Positions 1-7,422 of a stretch of 39,624 nucleotides of DNA are shown here, piece after piece (position 1 is the stretch's first letter; every line of letters begins with the position of its first letter). Position numbers and translations under genes: made by a program. Source of the stretch: an uncultured bacterium (GTDB lineage Bacteria; Calescibacteriota; Calescibacteriia; Calescibacteriales; Calescibacteriaceae); contig CALHPK010000012.1 of NCBI GenBank assembly GCA_938036315.1, forward strand, positions 1 through 39,624, in the 5' to 3' direction. The notes under the pieces are model-generated. The model did no database searches. It saw only the letters and a program-made list of their open reading frames with translations, and was not told the origin of the DNA.

Positions 1-1
1 A

Positions 2-349
2 GGCAGAGAGAAGGAGGTGTTGAAAGCTATGGAAGACCTTGCAGTCATAGACATAAGAGAGACAGAGTTATTCAAAAGAGGTGAAATGGAAGGGATTAAG
101 AAAGGTAGGGAGGAAGGGATTAAGAAAGGTAGGGAGGAAGGGATCAAGGAGGGGCTAAAGATAGCTAAGAAACTGATAAAAGAGTGGATTGAGGTAGCTT
201 TGATGACAAAATTTGGACCGAAAAGCAAAGGGCTTATTGAGAAGCTAAAAACAATCGAAGACATAGAGAAGCTCAGGAAATTGAAGAAGATCTTACTCAA
301 AGCGAAAAGCACCAAAGAAATTGAAAAAATTATCTCAAACTCAAAATAA
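2..349 (+). CDS. Rpn-family nuclease / putative transposase, C-terminal part (5' end outside window)
   Basis: The reading frame is open to the left edge, so this is the tail of a longer gene. It has a charged helical tail with G-x-K-x-G-R-E-E-G repeats and ends in Lys/Glu-rich helices (…KEIEKIISNSK). This layout is typical of the C-terminus of the Rpn / PD-(D/E)XK (PDDEXK_2) family, whose N-terminal half holds the nuclease; that half is not visible here. Family members have been linked to recombination and to phage defence. In-frame start codons exist at 17 (GTG), 20 (TTG) and 29 (ATG). AAGGAGG at 11-17 lies inside the frame, so a short product starting at ATG 29 is possible. Two degraded copies of the same tail follow downstream. 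The family assignment rests on tail composition and is moderately sure. Confidence 0.6.
   Translation, partial: GREKEVLKAMEDLAVIDIRETELFKRGEMEGIKKGREEGIKKGREEGIKEGLKIAKKLIKEWIEVALMTKFGPKSKGLIEKLKTIEDIEKLRKLKKILLKAKSTKEIEKIISNSK
92..139 (+). repeat. 24-bp in-frame tandem repeat (2 perfect copies plus a partial third)
   Basis: Units 92-115 and 116-139 are identical and each encodes G-I-K-K-G-R-E-E. A diverged start of a third unit follows at 140. The unit length is a multiple of three, so copy number can change without breaking the frame, which is characteristic of variable Rpn tails. Confidence 0.9.
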
Positions 350-365
350 GTCCAAAGTAAGTCTT

Positions 366-490
366 AAAACTATGGAAGATTTATTCGGTAGTTATAGATA
401 CCTGAGAAACTGAACCCTTCAAAAGAGGAATTTATACCTTAAGCTTAAGGTACAAAAGAAATTGAAAAGATCTTATCAAACTTAAAATGA
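366..490 (+). pseudogene. Degraded second copy of the Rpn tail
   Basis: Two blocks match the first copy. The segment from 366 (CTATGGAAGA…) to about 428 matches bases 26-81, encoding V-I-D-x-x-E-T-E-x-F-K-R-G. The segment 452-490 matches the extreme 3' end (…AAAGAAATTGAAAA…). In the copy, AGA has become an in-frame TGA in the D-T-stop-E-T-E stretch, the start region is frameshifted, and the repeat-bearing middle is deleted. The deletion junction is occupied by an 18-bp perfect palindrome. It cannot encode a functional protein. Confidence 0.7.
435..452. repeat. 18-bp perfect palindrome
   Basis: TACCTTAAGCTTAAGGTA is its own reverse complement. It sits exactly where the degraded Rpn copy has lost its central portion. 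No gene lies close enough for it to be an obvious operator, and no T-run follows, so it is not a simple terminator. Confidence 0.85.
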
Positions 491-519
491 ATTATGCTTA
501 TTTCTACGAATTTTTATAA

Positions 520-696
520 CTAGCAGTGGTAGACGCTAAGAAAATCAAGCTACTCAAGAGAGGATGGATAAAAGAGTTTCAGGGAGGTAAAGATATAGAA
601 AAAGCTATAGAAGATGGACTGAAGAAAAGCTTCTATAGTACCACTGTTTTGAAACTTGAGATAAAATTTGGAAAGCATTTAAAAAATAGAATCTAA
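520..696 (+). pseudogene. Third Rpn-tail copy, 5'-truncated, abutting ccmC
   Basis: Open frame from 520 to TAA 694-696, with GTG at 526 the only plausible start. The beginning L-A-V-V-D-A-K-K-I-K-L-L-K-R-G aligns with L-A-V-I-D-I-R-E-T-E-L-F-K-R-G of the first copy, and the end (L-E-I-K-F-G-K-H-L) with its M-T-K-F-G-P-K-S-K. An in-frame stop at 517-519 cuts it off from any nuclease domain. It ends one base before the ccmC start codon, so if it is still translated it would be coupled to ccmC. GGGAGG at 581-586 looks like a ribosome-binding site but has no start codon near it. Most likely a remnant. Confidence 0.55.
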
Positions 697-697
697 A

Positions 698-1372
698 ATG
701 AGATTTTTTCCACCTGTTATAATATTTCTTCTTTTTCTTGTTGGAGTAGGTTCGTATCTTGGTATAGTAGTATCTCCTCCGGATGCTTTGCAGAAAGACG
801 CTCAAAAAATTATGTATATTCATGTGCCGAGTGCCTGGGTTGGACTTTCATTTATGTTCTTTACTGCGGTATTTTCAGTAATTTATTTGCTCAAAAAACG
901 TGGGTGGGCTGACGATTTTGCATGGTCTTTTGCAAAAATCGGAAGTCTGTTCACAGCAATAGCAATCATAACGGGCTCGATTTGGGCAAAACCTATATGG
1001 GGAACTTGGTGGGTGTGGGAAGCAAGACTTACAACAACATTACTTCTGTTTCTTATATATATCGGATACATACTGCTTGGCGTAGAAAAAAGTGCAAGAG
1101 AAAAATCAAAAAGAGCTAGAGCTATCCTCTCTGTAGTAGGAGCTTCAAATGTTCCCATAGTATGGTTTTCAGTGAAGATATGGAGAACTTTACATCAAGA
1201 ATACTCAATAGTAAGAGAAGGAGGACCATCTATCCATCCTGATATGCTGAAAATTTTAGTTTATAATATAGCAGTAGTTTTTGCACTGGCAATTTCTGTA
1301 GCAATATACGGCGGAGTAAAAAGCTATTCTAAAATCCTTTTACGATTTCATCAACAAAAGAAGCAACCATAG
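698..1372 (+). CDS. ccmC: Cytochrome c biogenesis haem-handling protein CcmC
   Basis: A 224-residue inner-membrane protein with about six membrane helices, the usual CcmC length. CcmC delivers haem to the chaperone CcmE in System I cytochrome c maturation. Visible signatures are the tryptophan-rich haem-binding motif W-G-T-W-W-V-W-E-A-R-L-T (residues 101-112; the family more often has Asp where this has Glu108) and the two flanking haem-ligand histidines in Y-I-H-V-P-S-A-W (His42) and T-L-H-Q-E-Y-S (His166). The start is the first ATG in the frame and gives a normal N-terminus. No ccmA, ccmB, ccmE or ccmF is nearby, so the rest of the system must be elsewhere. The last 44 bp overlap the convergent gene on the other strand. 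Confidence 0.93.
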   Translation: MRFFPPVIIFLLFLVGVGSYLGIVVSPPDALQKDAQKIMYIHVPSAWVGLSFMFFTAVFSVIYLLKKRGWADDFAWSFAKIGSLFTAIAIITGSIWAKPIWGTWWVWEARLTTTLLLFLIYIGYILLGVEKSAREKSKRARAILSVVGASNVPIVWFSVKIWRTLHQEYSIVREGGPSIHPDMLKILVYNIAVVFALAISVAIYGGVKSYSKILLRFHQQKKQP

Positions 1373-2384
1373 AGAAAATCGATATAAAAGATGGGCTCTC
1401 ATTAGCTGTTGATATATAATCACGCATGTACCTTATAGAAGCTCTATAATCCCCCTTCGCATAATATATTTCTCCTAATCTCTTCATAGCTGGCCACATA
1501 AACTGATCTTTATCAATAGACTTTCTCAGAAGCGACACTTCATTATCAGAAAAATCACCATAGAACTGTGACAATACAAAATCCTTTACTGCCTCCTCTC
1601 TTCTGGATGATTCCCCAGGGAGCATCTTAGCGATAAGCTCGACAGCACTTTTTACCCTCTGATCCTGAATCAGCTCGCCTTCAGATGCAAAAGTAGGAGC
1701 ATATTTTGACAGATATCTTAAAAGATAAGAAAATCCAGCAGAGAATTTACCTTCCTGCATAGAAACTATGGCTAAATCAAACCACGAGTTTAACTCGGCT
1801 GGATTCATCACAATAGCCCCTAAATTAATTTTCTTATTCTGAATTTCGATATTTTTCAATGTCGAAATAAGAGAGCTTTTTTTCTCCTGCGGGAATTTGT
1901 AATTTATAACTTCAAATTTTTTGTTTCCAGCAATTCTTGCAGATATATAAAGCCTTACTAACCTTGCAATATACGTTTTGATCTCATAGACTGTTTCCGG
2001 AGAAAACACAAATGAGAGAGAATCTAAAAGATACAAGTTATCAGATATCACCAAATCTCCTTCAGCGTATGCTCTTTTAGAATCTCTACCAACTATATTT
2101 ACATAGAAAATGATCTTTCTTCCTTCTGAACTTTTTCTATAAGATGAAATAACAGCAAATTTATCATCGGGAGAAATCTCTGACAATACCGATACCTGAA
2201 TCTTGTCTTTCCTTAACTCAAGCATAATTGAGCGAGCAAATGTATCTGAAACCCAATCGATTCCAGAATCACCAGATACATTCACTGGTTTAACCAAGGA
2301 TACAGAGTTAGCTAACAGAGTACCCAGCGATGATACAACAAGCAACATAGTTATTGTAAATATTTTCACAAAAAAGCTCATCAT
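1329..2384 (-). CDS. Exported protein with TPR-like repeats, function unknown
   Basis: A 351-residue protein starting at ATG 2384, chosen because it begins a clean signal peptide (M-M-S-F-F-V-K-I-F then a hydrophobic stretch ending near L-L-A-N-S) and is preceded by AAAGGG; a longer frame reaches 2414 but adds only a polar extension. The mature N-terminal part (…D-T-F-A-R-S-I-M-L-E-L…) loosely resembles the nucleotide-free fold of FlgO/TolB-N-type periplasmic proteins, but I would not name it on that. The C-terminal half has at least two TPR-like helical hairpins (…W-F-D-L-A-I-V-S-M-Q-E-G-K-F and L-G-E-I-Y-Y-A-K-G-D-Y-R-A-S-I), pointing to a periplasmic scaffold. It overlaps ccmC tail to tail. 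Confidence 0.7.
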   Translation of the reverse strand: MMSFFVKIFTITMLLVVSSLGTLLANSVSLVKPVNVSGDSGIDWVSDTFARSIMLELRKDKIQVSVLSEISPDDKFAVISSYRKSSEGRKIIFYVNIVGRDSKRAYAEGDLVISDNLYLLDSLSFVFSPETVYEIKTYIARLVRLYISARIAGNKKFEVINYKFPQEKKSSLISTLKNIEIQNKKINLGAIVMNPAELNSWFDLAIVSMQEGKFSAGFSYLLRYLSKYAPTFASEGELIQDQRVKSAVELIAKMLPGESSRREEAVKDFVLSQFYGDFSDNEVSLLRKSIDKDQFMWPAMKRLGEIYYAKGDYRASIRYMRDYISTANESPSFISIFSMVASFVDEIVKGF

Positions 2385-2550
2385 ATATCTACCCTTTTGC
2401 TTGTTACTACCCAAAATCTATTCAATCATATACAGCATTCTTAAGCTATCTGATTTATTCTATTACTATTACTATTTATAATTTTATTGACTTACACGAA
2501 AGAAATCTGGGTTTTAGATAATTGCCGTTGTCTTATTGTGGCTAAGTTCT

Positions 2551-4569
2551 TTACTGCAAGTTCTCGGAAATAACTTGCGACAAATCCTTCACTTTCACAC
2601 TATCTTCCACTCCTTTGAATTTTCTAGCATCATCGAGCATTATATTACAGTATGGACATGCTGTTACAACCACATTTGCACCGATTTTCATAAACTCTTC
2701 AAATCTTGTGTAATTGACTCTTTTTCCTCTCTCTTCATACCACATCTTTCCTCCCCCTGCGCCACAGCACATAGATCTTTCACCAAATCTGATTGCTTCT
2801 CTAAAGCTACCATCTGCCACCCCCTTTATAATCATTCGCGGAGCATTATATATGCTATTGTATCTCCCAAGATAGCATGAATCATGATATGAAATGATCC
2901 CATCTTTGATTCTTCCAAGTTTCAATTTCTTATCCTCTATAAGCTTTGCTAAGAACTCAGAGTGATGTATAACCTCAAATTCGCCCCCGTACTGCTTGTA
3001 ATCATACTTTAAAGTTTGATAACAGTGCGGACAGTGTGTGATAATTTTTTTGACTCCGATCTCTTTAAGGAGAGCTATGTTTTCTGTAGCAATCATAGCA
3101 AACAAGCCTTCTTCACCTAATCTTCTTGCAGGATCTCCTGTACACTTTTCAATAGAACCTAATACTGGGATATCAAGACCTATATGATCAAATATTTTTT
3201 TCATTGACTGTGTTATCTTCTGTCCAAGTGGATCAAAGTAGCCGGCACATCCTACCCAGTATATAAATTCTGCCTTCTCACCTGGGGAGAGAACTCTAAA
3301 ACCTGAGGTTTTTGCAAAATTATCCCTTTCATCTGGAGGTAGGCCCCAGGGATTTCCTTGATTCATAAGCTTTTGCAGAGTTTTAGCTGCAGATGACGGA
3401 ATTCTTTGGTCGAAAACTAAGTATCGCCTCAGGTCCATAATAAAGCGAGGGTGTTCAATTCCAACCGGACATATCTCCTCACAGGCGGCACAAGTTGTGC
3501 AGTCCCATATTTCACCGTCGGTTATAATCTTTCCATCGGCAACAGGGGGAAGGGAATTACTATCGCCCCTCAGAATCTTTGGCGCATCGGATTTTACCCT
3601 TTCTTTCAACTTGTGAACCAAATGCATAGGAGACAATGGTTTTTCTGTATTAGATGCAGGACACAAATCTGTGCATCTTCCACACTCCGTGCACGCAAAA
3701 AAATCTAAAATTTGCTTCCATGAAAAATCTTGAATTTTCTTGACCCCATAGTATTCTATCTCTCCCTTTTCAAGTTTCGATACATCTAAAGGCTCTATGT
3801 TACATTTTGTTCCATCGATTCTTCTGAAGAGTATATTTGGTATAGATGTCATTATATGTATGTGCTTTGAGAAAGGAAGGTAATTCAGAAATCCCAAAAC
3901 GGTCAATATATGAATCCACCAACCAACTTCTTTGATTATGTATATTTGCTCCTGTGTGAGACCAGCTCCTGATATCATAAGACCGAATACCTTAGCAAAT
4001 GGAGAATATCTAAATGTTTCTCCTTGTAGTATCAGCTCTGAAGCTTTTGTGATAAGAGATGACCACATCAAGGTAAAAATAAGAAAAAGAATTACTATTG
4101 CATCAAGAGTATTTTCGAGTCTTCTAACCTTTAGCACAAATCTCTGAACTATAGCCAACCCTATGGCAACAATAACTAAAAACTGAATTGTATCTTCAAG
4201 AAGTAGAAACGCAGGCCTGAATGTCGTGTTAATGATAGGAAGTCTAAAATGTGGAACGATCCCCTGGATCCAATACTCGATAGTCTCAAGTGATATTATC
4301 ATAAATCCCCAAAAGAAGAAAAAATGCTTTATTCCTGAACCGAGATATCTGAGAGGTTGATACTGAGCAAATACATCCCTCAGAATAACAAAAATCCTTC
4401 TGGGTATATTATCCCACCTCAGTTCATACTTTCCTAAAAGGATATGCCTTACAAGTCTGCTGGCATTGTAAAAAAATAGTAGCCATGCGCCAACGAATAC
4501 AATGATAAAAGCTACAGGTCGAAAAACCTGATAACTAACTAAATTACCAGGATAAAAGAGCCACTCCAT
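2551..4569 (-). CDS. Membrane FeS/haem-b oxidoreductase, HdrD/DUF224 type (ETF:menaquinone oxidoreductase-like)
   Basis: A 672-residue fusion. Residues 1-240 form about six membrane helices of the NarI-like cytochrome b type with several His residues. Residues 293-303 (C-T-E-C-G-R-C-T-D-L-C) and 357-367 (C-T-T-C-A-A-C-E-E-I-C) bind two [4Fe-4S] clusters. The C-terminal half carries two CCG domains of the heterodisulfide-reductase D type: Cys441, Cys476, Cys513/516; then Cys565, Cys601/602, Cys638/641. Proteins of this layout serve as membrane ETF:menaquinone oxidoreductases that re-oxidise ETF during acyl-CoA dehydrogenation. That role fits the acyl-CoA genes in this window, although no etfAB is seen here. 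ATG 4569 is preferred over GTG 4575. Other electron donors remain possible. Confidence 0.85.
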   Translation of the reverse strand: MEWLFYPGNLVSYQVFRPVAFIIVFVGAWLLFFYNASRLVRHILLGKYELRWDNIPRRIFVILRDVFAQYQPLRYLGSGIKHFFFFWGFMIISLETIEYWIQGIVPHFRLPIINTTFRPAFLLLEDTIQFLVIVAIGLAIVQRFVLKVRRLENTLDAIVILFLIFTLMWSSLITKASELILQGETFRYSPFAKVFGLMISGAGLTQEQIYIIKEVGWWIHILTVLGFLNYLPFSKHIHIMTSIPNILFRRIDGTKCNIEPLDVSKLEKGEIEYYGVKKIQDFSWKQILDFFACTECGRCTDLCPASNTEKPLSPMHLVHKLKERVKSDAPKILRGDSNSLPPVADGKIITDGEIWDCTTCAACEEICPVGIEHPRFIMDLRRYLVFDQRIPSSAAKTLQKLMNQGNPWGLPPDERDNFAKTSGFRVLSPGEKAEFIYWVGCAGYFDPLGQKITQSMKKIFDHIGLDIPVLGSIEKCTGDPARRLGEEGLFAMIATENIALLKEIGVKKIITHCPHCYQTLKYDYKQYGGEFEVIHHSEFLAKLIEDKKLKLGRIKDGIISYHDSCYLGRYNSIYNAPRMIIKGVADGSFREAIRFGERSMCCGAGGGKMWYEERGKRVNYTRFEEFMKIGANVVVTACPYCNIMLDDARKFKGVEDSVKVKDLSQVISENLQ

Positions 4570-4622
4570 CTTCACTTTATAACATTAAACAGAATCTCTA
4601 CAGTTCACAAAAAGCTGAAATA

Positions 4623-4668
4623 TTTCTGAGAACCTTAGAACAAAATTTCTGAGAACCTTAGAACAAAA
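4623..4668. repeat. 23-bp perfect tandem duplication
   Basis: Units 4623-4645 and 4646-4668 are identical (TTTCTGAGAACCTTAGAACA…). They lie in the gap between two divergent genes, the FeS oxidoreductase and leuC. A 7-bp AATAAGA microrepeat follows at about 4725-4750, just before leuC. No promoter is clear. Confidence 0.9.
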
Positions 4669-4766
4669 TTCTCGGATCTGACAATTTATCCATAAAAAGC
4701 AAAAAAATAAATAAAAAGCTATAAAATAAGAAATAAGAAATAAGAAATAAAAGAATAAATGCAAAA

Positions 4767-6200
4767 ATGGGAAAAACTTTATACGAGAAAATTTGGGATA
4801 CACACATTGTTGTAGAACCTAAAGACGAAGGCGAACCTTATCTCATTTACATAGATCTACACCTTGTTCATGAGGTAACAAGTCCGCAGGCCTTCGATGG
4901 ACTCAGACTCTCAAAAAGAAAAGTGAGAAGACCAGATCTGACATTTGCTGTTGTCGATCATAACATACCCACAGATGATTGGAGAGACATCATCGAAACA
5001 GACCCACAGAAAGCTGTAGAACTTGGAGTCGATCCTACTTCGATAAAGCAAATAGAAGCCTTGAAGAGAAACTGTGAAGAATTCGGAATAACATACTTTG
5101 GAGTAACAAGCCCTTATCAAGGGATAGTTCACGTTATAGGCCCTCAACTTGGATTGACCCAACCTGGTATGACAATAGTATGTGGAGATAGCCACACATC
5201 AACACATGGAGCTTTTGGAGCTTTGGCATTCGGTATTGGGACAAGTGAAGTTGAGCACGTTCTTGCAACTCAATGCCTGTGGGAATATAAATCAAAAAAA
5301 ATGAGAATAACAATCTCTGGTAAAAGACCAAAAGGTGTCCTCTCAAAAGATGTGATACTCTACATAATAGGGAAATTAGGAACCTTAGGTTGCGCAGGGT
5401 ACGCAGTAGAGTACTGCGGAGATATGATAAATGAAATGAGTATGGAGGAAAGAATGACAATATGTAATATGACTATAGAAGGTGGAGCAAGGATGGGAAT
5501 AATTGCTCCAGATGAAAAAACATATAAATATCTGGAGGGGAAAATATTCTCCCCCAAACAATTTGATAAAGCTGTTGAATACTGGGAAACTCTGAAATCA
5601 GATGAGGATGCAGTATTTGATAAAGAAACAAAGTTTGATATATCTGATCTTGAACCTCAAGTGACGTGGGGAACAAAACCCTCCCAAGTTGTTCCCGTAT
5701 CCGGCTACGTTCCAGATCCAGATGAGTTTTCAGATGTGGTTGAAGCTGAGCATGCAAAAAGAGCTTTGAAATATATGGGACTCAAGCCCGGAACAAAAAT
5801 TCAAGATATAAAGATAGACAGAGTATTCATAGGTTCCTGCACAAACTCAAGGTTGGAAGACTTAATCTTAGCCGCCAAGATAGCAAAGAACCGCAAGGTT
5901 GCACCATGGGTTAGAGCTATGATTGTACCAGGCTCCCAGCTTGTCAAATATGAAGCGGAAAAACTCGGACTTGATAAAATCTTCAAAGAAGCTGGCTTTG
6001 AATGGAGAAACTCTGGATGTAGTATGTGTCTTGGTATGAATGCCGATATTCTCAAACCATTTGAAAGATGTGTCAGCACATCAAATAGAAACTTTGAAGG
6101 AAGGCAGGGAAGAGACGGGAGGACACATCTTGCAAGCCCACTTGTAGCGGTAGCATCAGCAATAAAAGGATTTATAGCAGATCCACGAGAATTTATGTAG
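4767..6200 (+). CDS. leuC: 3-isopropylmalate dehydratase large subunit
   Basis: A 477-residue aconitase-superfamily protein, full length for bacterial LeuC, catalysing isomerisation of 2- to 3-isopropylmalate in leucine synthesis. The [4Fe-4S] ligands are visible: Cys358 in I-G-S-C-T-N-S-R and Cys418/Cys421 in [10 protein letters not shown]. The substrate motif [11 protein letters not shown] lies at 140-150. The start [10 protein letters not shown] is the usual LeuC N-terminus. No leuD (small subunit) adjoins it, and the next gene is an unrelated permease, so the partner must be elsewhere. Homoaconitase or citramalate-pathway variants share the fold, but the bacterial LeuC pattern fits best. 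Confidence 0.93.
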   Translation: MGKTLYEKIWDTHIVVEPKDEGEPYLIYIDLHLVHEVTSPQAFDGLRLSKRKVRRPDLTFAVVDHNIPTDDWRDIIETDPQKAVELGVDPTSIKQIEALKRNCEEFGITYFGVTSPYQGIVHVIGPQLGLTQPGMTIVCGDSHTSTHGAFGALAFGIGTSEVEHVLATQCLWEYKSKKMRITISGKRPKGVLSKDVILYIIGKLGTLGCAGYAVEYCGDMINEMSMEERMTICNMTIEGGARMGIIAPDEKTYKYLEGKIFSPKQFDKAVEYWETLKSDEDAVFDKETKFDISDLEPQVTWGTKPSQVVPVSGYVPDPDEFSDVVEAEHAKRALKYMGLKPGTKIQDIKIDRVFIGSCTNSRLEDLILAAKIAKNRKVAPWVRAMIVPGSQLVKYEAEKLGLDKIFKEAGFEWRNSGCSMCLGMNADILKPFERCVSTSNRNFEGRQGRDGRTHLASPLVAVASAIKGFIADPREFM

Positions 6201-6271
6201 CCTTTACTGAAACAGCAAACAATGCAATCTGATATTCCCTAAATTCCTGAACACAAATATATACTATCTTT

Positions 6272-6305
6272 TTATGCTTTACTTTATCTTATGCTTTATT
6301 TTATC
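6272..6305 (+). repeat. 17-bp tandem duplication covering the permease start codon
   Basis: Units 6272-6288 and 6289-6305 differ at one base. Each contains TTATGCTTT, so an ATG occurs in both (6274 and 6291). The period is not a multiple of three, so only the second ATG is in frame with the permease. The first opens an 11-codon frame (M-L-Y-F-I-L-C-F-I-L-S) that overlaps the true start. Confidence 0.85.
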
Positions 6306-7196
6306 CTAAGTCGCACAATATCTGGATTAATAGTCATCTTTTTGGTTATAATCGCAACCTTTTTCCTGTTGAGGGTTGTCCCTGGAGGACCATTTGATAG
6401 AGAAAAAAAACTCCCTGAGGAGATAAAGCTTAACATTGAAAGAAAATTCCATCTTGATAAACCTTTACACAAGCAGTTCATACTCTACATCTCAAATCTT
6501 CTAAAAGGTGATTTCGGTCCATCCTATAAATTCCTTCACAGAACTGCCAACGACATAATAAAGGATACCTTACCAGTTTCCTTTATGATCGGGTTGATTT
6601 CCTTTGTAGTTTCTATGATCTTGGGAATAGTATTGGGACTCATTTTCTCACTAAGATTTGGGAAGTTTTTCGAGTCCTTCGTTGCTGTCGGAATATCTGT
6701 GCCATCCTTTGTTCTAGCAACTTTCCTGATACTTATTTTTTCAATTTCTCTTAAGATCTTGCCTCCAGCTCTTATGGAAGGAGCAAAACATTACATTTTG
6801 CCCATATTAACTTTATCTTTTGGACCCACCATTTACATTGCTAAACTCACAAGAAGTTCAGTACTATCTACCCTTGAGGAAGATTTCATAAGATTTGCCA
6901 AGGTTAAGGGGGTTGGGGGAATAAGATTTCTCTTTCACTTGATATCAGCCTCTTTATCTTCTGTCTTCAGTGTCGGTGGTATGCTCTTTACATTTATGAT
7001 AACTGGCTCATTCATAGTGGAGACTGTCTTTGCAATACCTGGTATGGGGAAATACTTTGTTTTGTCAGTAATAGATAGGGATTATCCTGTTGTTATGGCT
7101 CTGACTGTGGTCTTTACCATGCTTTTGGTCTTTATGAATATACTTTCAGAGATCCTTTATGCAATCTTTGATCCCCGGGCAAGAGGATCCAAATAG
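6291..7196 (+). CDS. ABC transporter permease, DppB/OppB type
   Basis: A 301-residue inner-membrane permease for peptide or related solute uptake. It has an N-terminal membrane helix, the characteristic V-P-G-G-P-F-D segment after it, a ~60-residue periplasmic stretch containing L-L-K-G-D-F-G-P-S, then about five helices. The cytoplasmic EAA-type loop is E-D-F-I-R-F-A-K-V-K-G-V, where the ATPase docks, and the family motif F-A-I-P-G-M-G follows. Length is normal. OppC, the ATPases and the binding protein are not adjacent, so it is an isolated subunit here. The start region is duplicated (6272-6305), leaving a short upstream frame that may lower initiation. Confidence 0.88.
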   Translation: MLYFILSRTISGLIVIFLVIIATFFLLRVVPGGPFDREKKLPEEIKLNIERKFHLDKPLHKQFILYISNLLKGDFGPSYKFLHRTANDIIKDTLPVSFMIGLISFVVSMILGIVLGLIFSLRFGKFFESFVAVGISVPSFVLATFLILIFSISLKILPPALMEGAKHYILPILTLSFGPTIYIAKLTRSSVLSTLEEDFIRFAKVKGVGGIRFLFHLISASLSSVFSVGGMLFTFMITGSFIVETVFAIPGMGKYFVLSVIDRDYPVVMALTVVFTMLLVFMNILSEILYAIFDPRARGSK

Positions 7197-7231
7197 ATGA
7201 ATCATATCTGACAGAGCTTATTATGTTTTTC

Positions 7232-7269
7232 TCAATTTTTAGTATAGATTTCAATTTTTAGTATCGATT
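7232..7269. repeat. 19-bp tandem duplication upstream of tRNA-His
   Basis: Units 7232-7250 and 7251-7269 (TCAATTTTTAGTATNGATT) differ at one position, and a partial third (TTTAGTATCGA) follows. It sits about 65 bp upstream of the tRNA. I see no confident -35/-10 pair between it and the tRNA. Confidence 0.8.
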
Positions 7270-7334
7270 TTAGTATCGAAAGAAATTTGTTTTTCTGACC
7301 ATTGCGCTTTATTAAGAATAGATTTAATTGATAC

Positions 7335-7409
7335 GGTGGACGTAGCTCAACATGGCAGAGCACGGGACTGTGGCTCCCGGGGTTGCGGGTTCGAGCCCCG
7401 TCGTCCACC
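7335..7409 (+). tRNA. tRNA-His (GTG anticodon)
   Basis: Full cloverleaf. The acceptor stem 7336-7342 (GTGGACG) pairs with 7402-7408 (CGTCCAC). G at 7335 is the extra G-1 diagnostic of tRNA-His and pairs with discriminator C73 at 7409. The T-loop is TTCGAGC (7390-7396) on a stem GCGGG/CCCGT. The anticodon loop CTGTGGC gives GTG. The 3' CCA is not encoded (CCT follows). The gene ends 13 bases before the next start codon. Confidence 0.97.
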
Positions 7410-7422
7410 CCTCAATTTCATA

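Noticed and set aside
605-823. Minus-strand frame of 72 codons
   Set aside because: It overlaps the third Rpn-tail copy and the start of ccmC; Tyr/Lys/Ser-rich with no start signal.
4623-4668. CRISPR array
   Set aside because: The repeats here and elsewhere are two-copy head-to-tail duplications with no spacers, and no cas genes are present.
4585-4803. Minus-strand Phe/Leu-rich frame upstream of leuC
   Set aside because: It is translated AT-rich repeats (the 23-bp and 7-bp duplications) and overlaps the leuC start.
7336-7422. N-terminal extension of the CoA-binding protein
   Set aside because: These 29 codons are the tRNA-His gene itself; the family domain begins just after ATG 7423.
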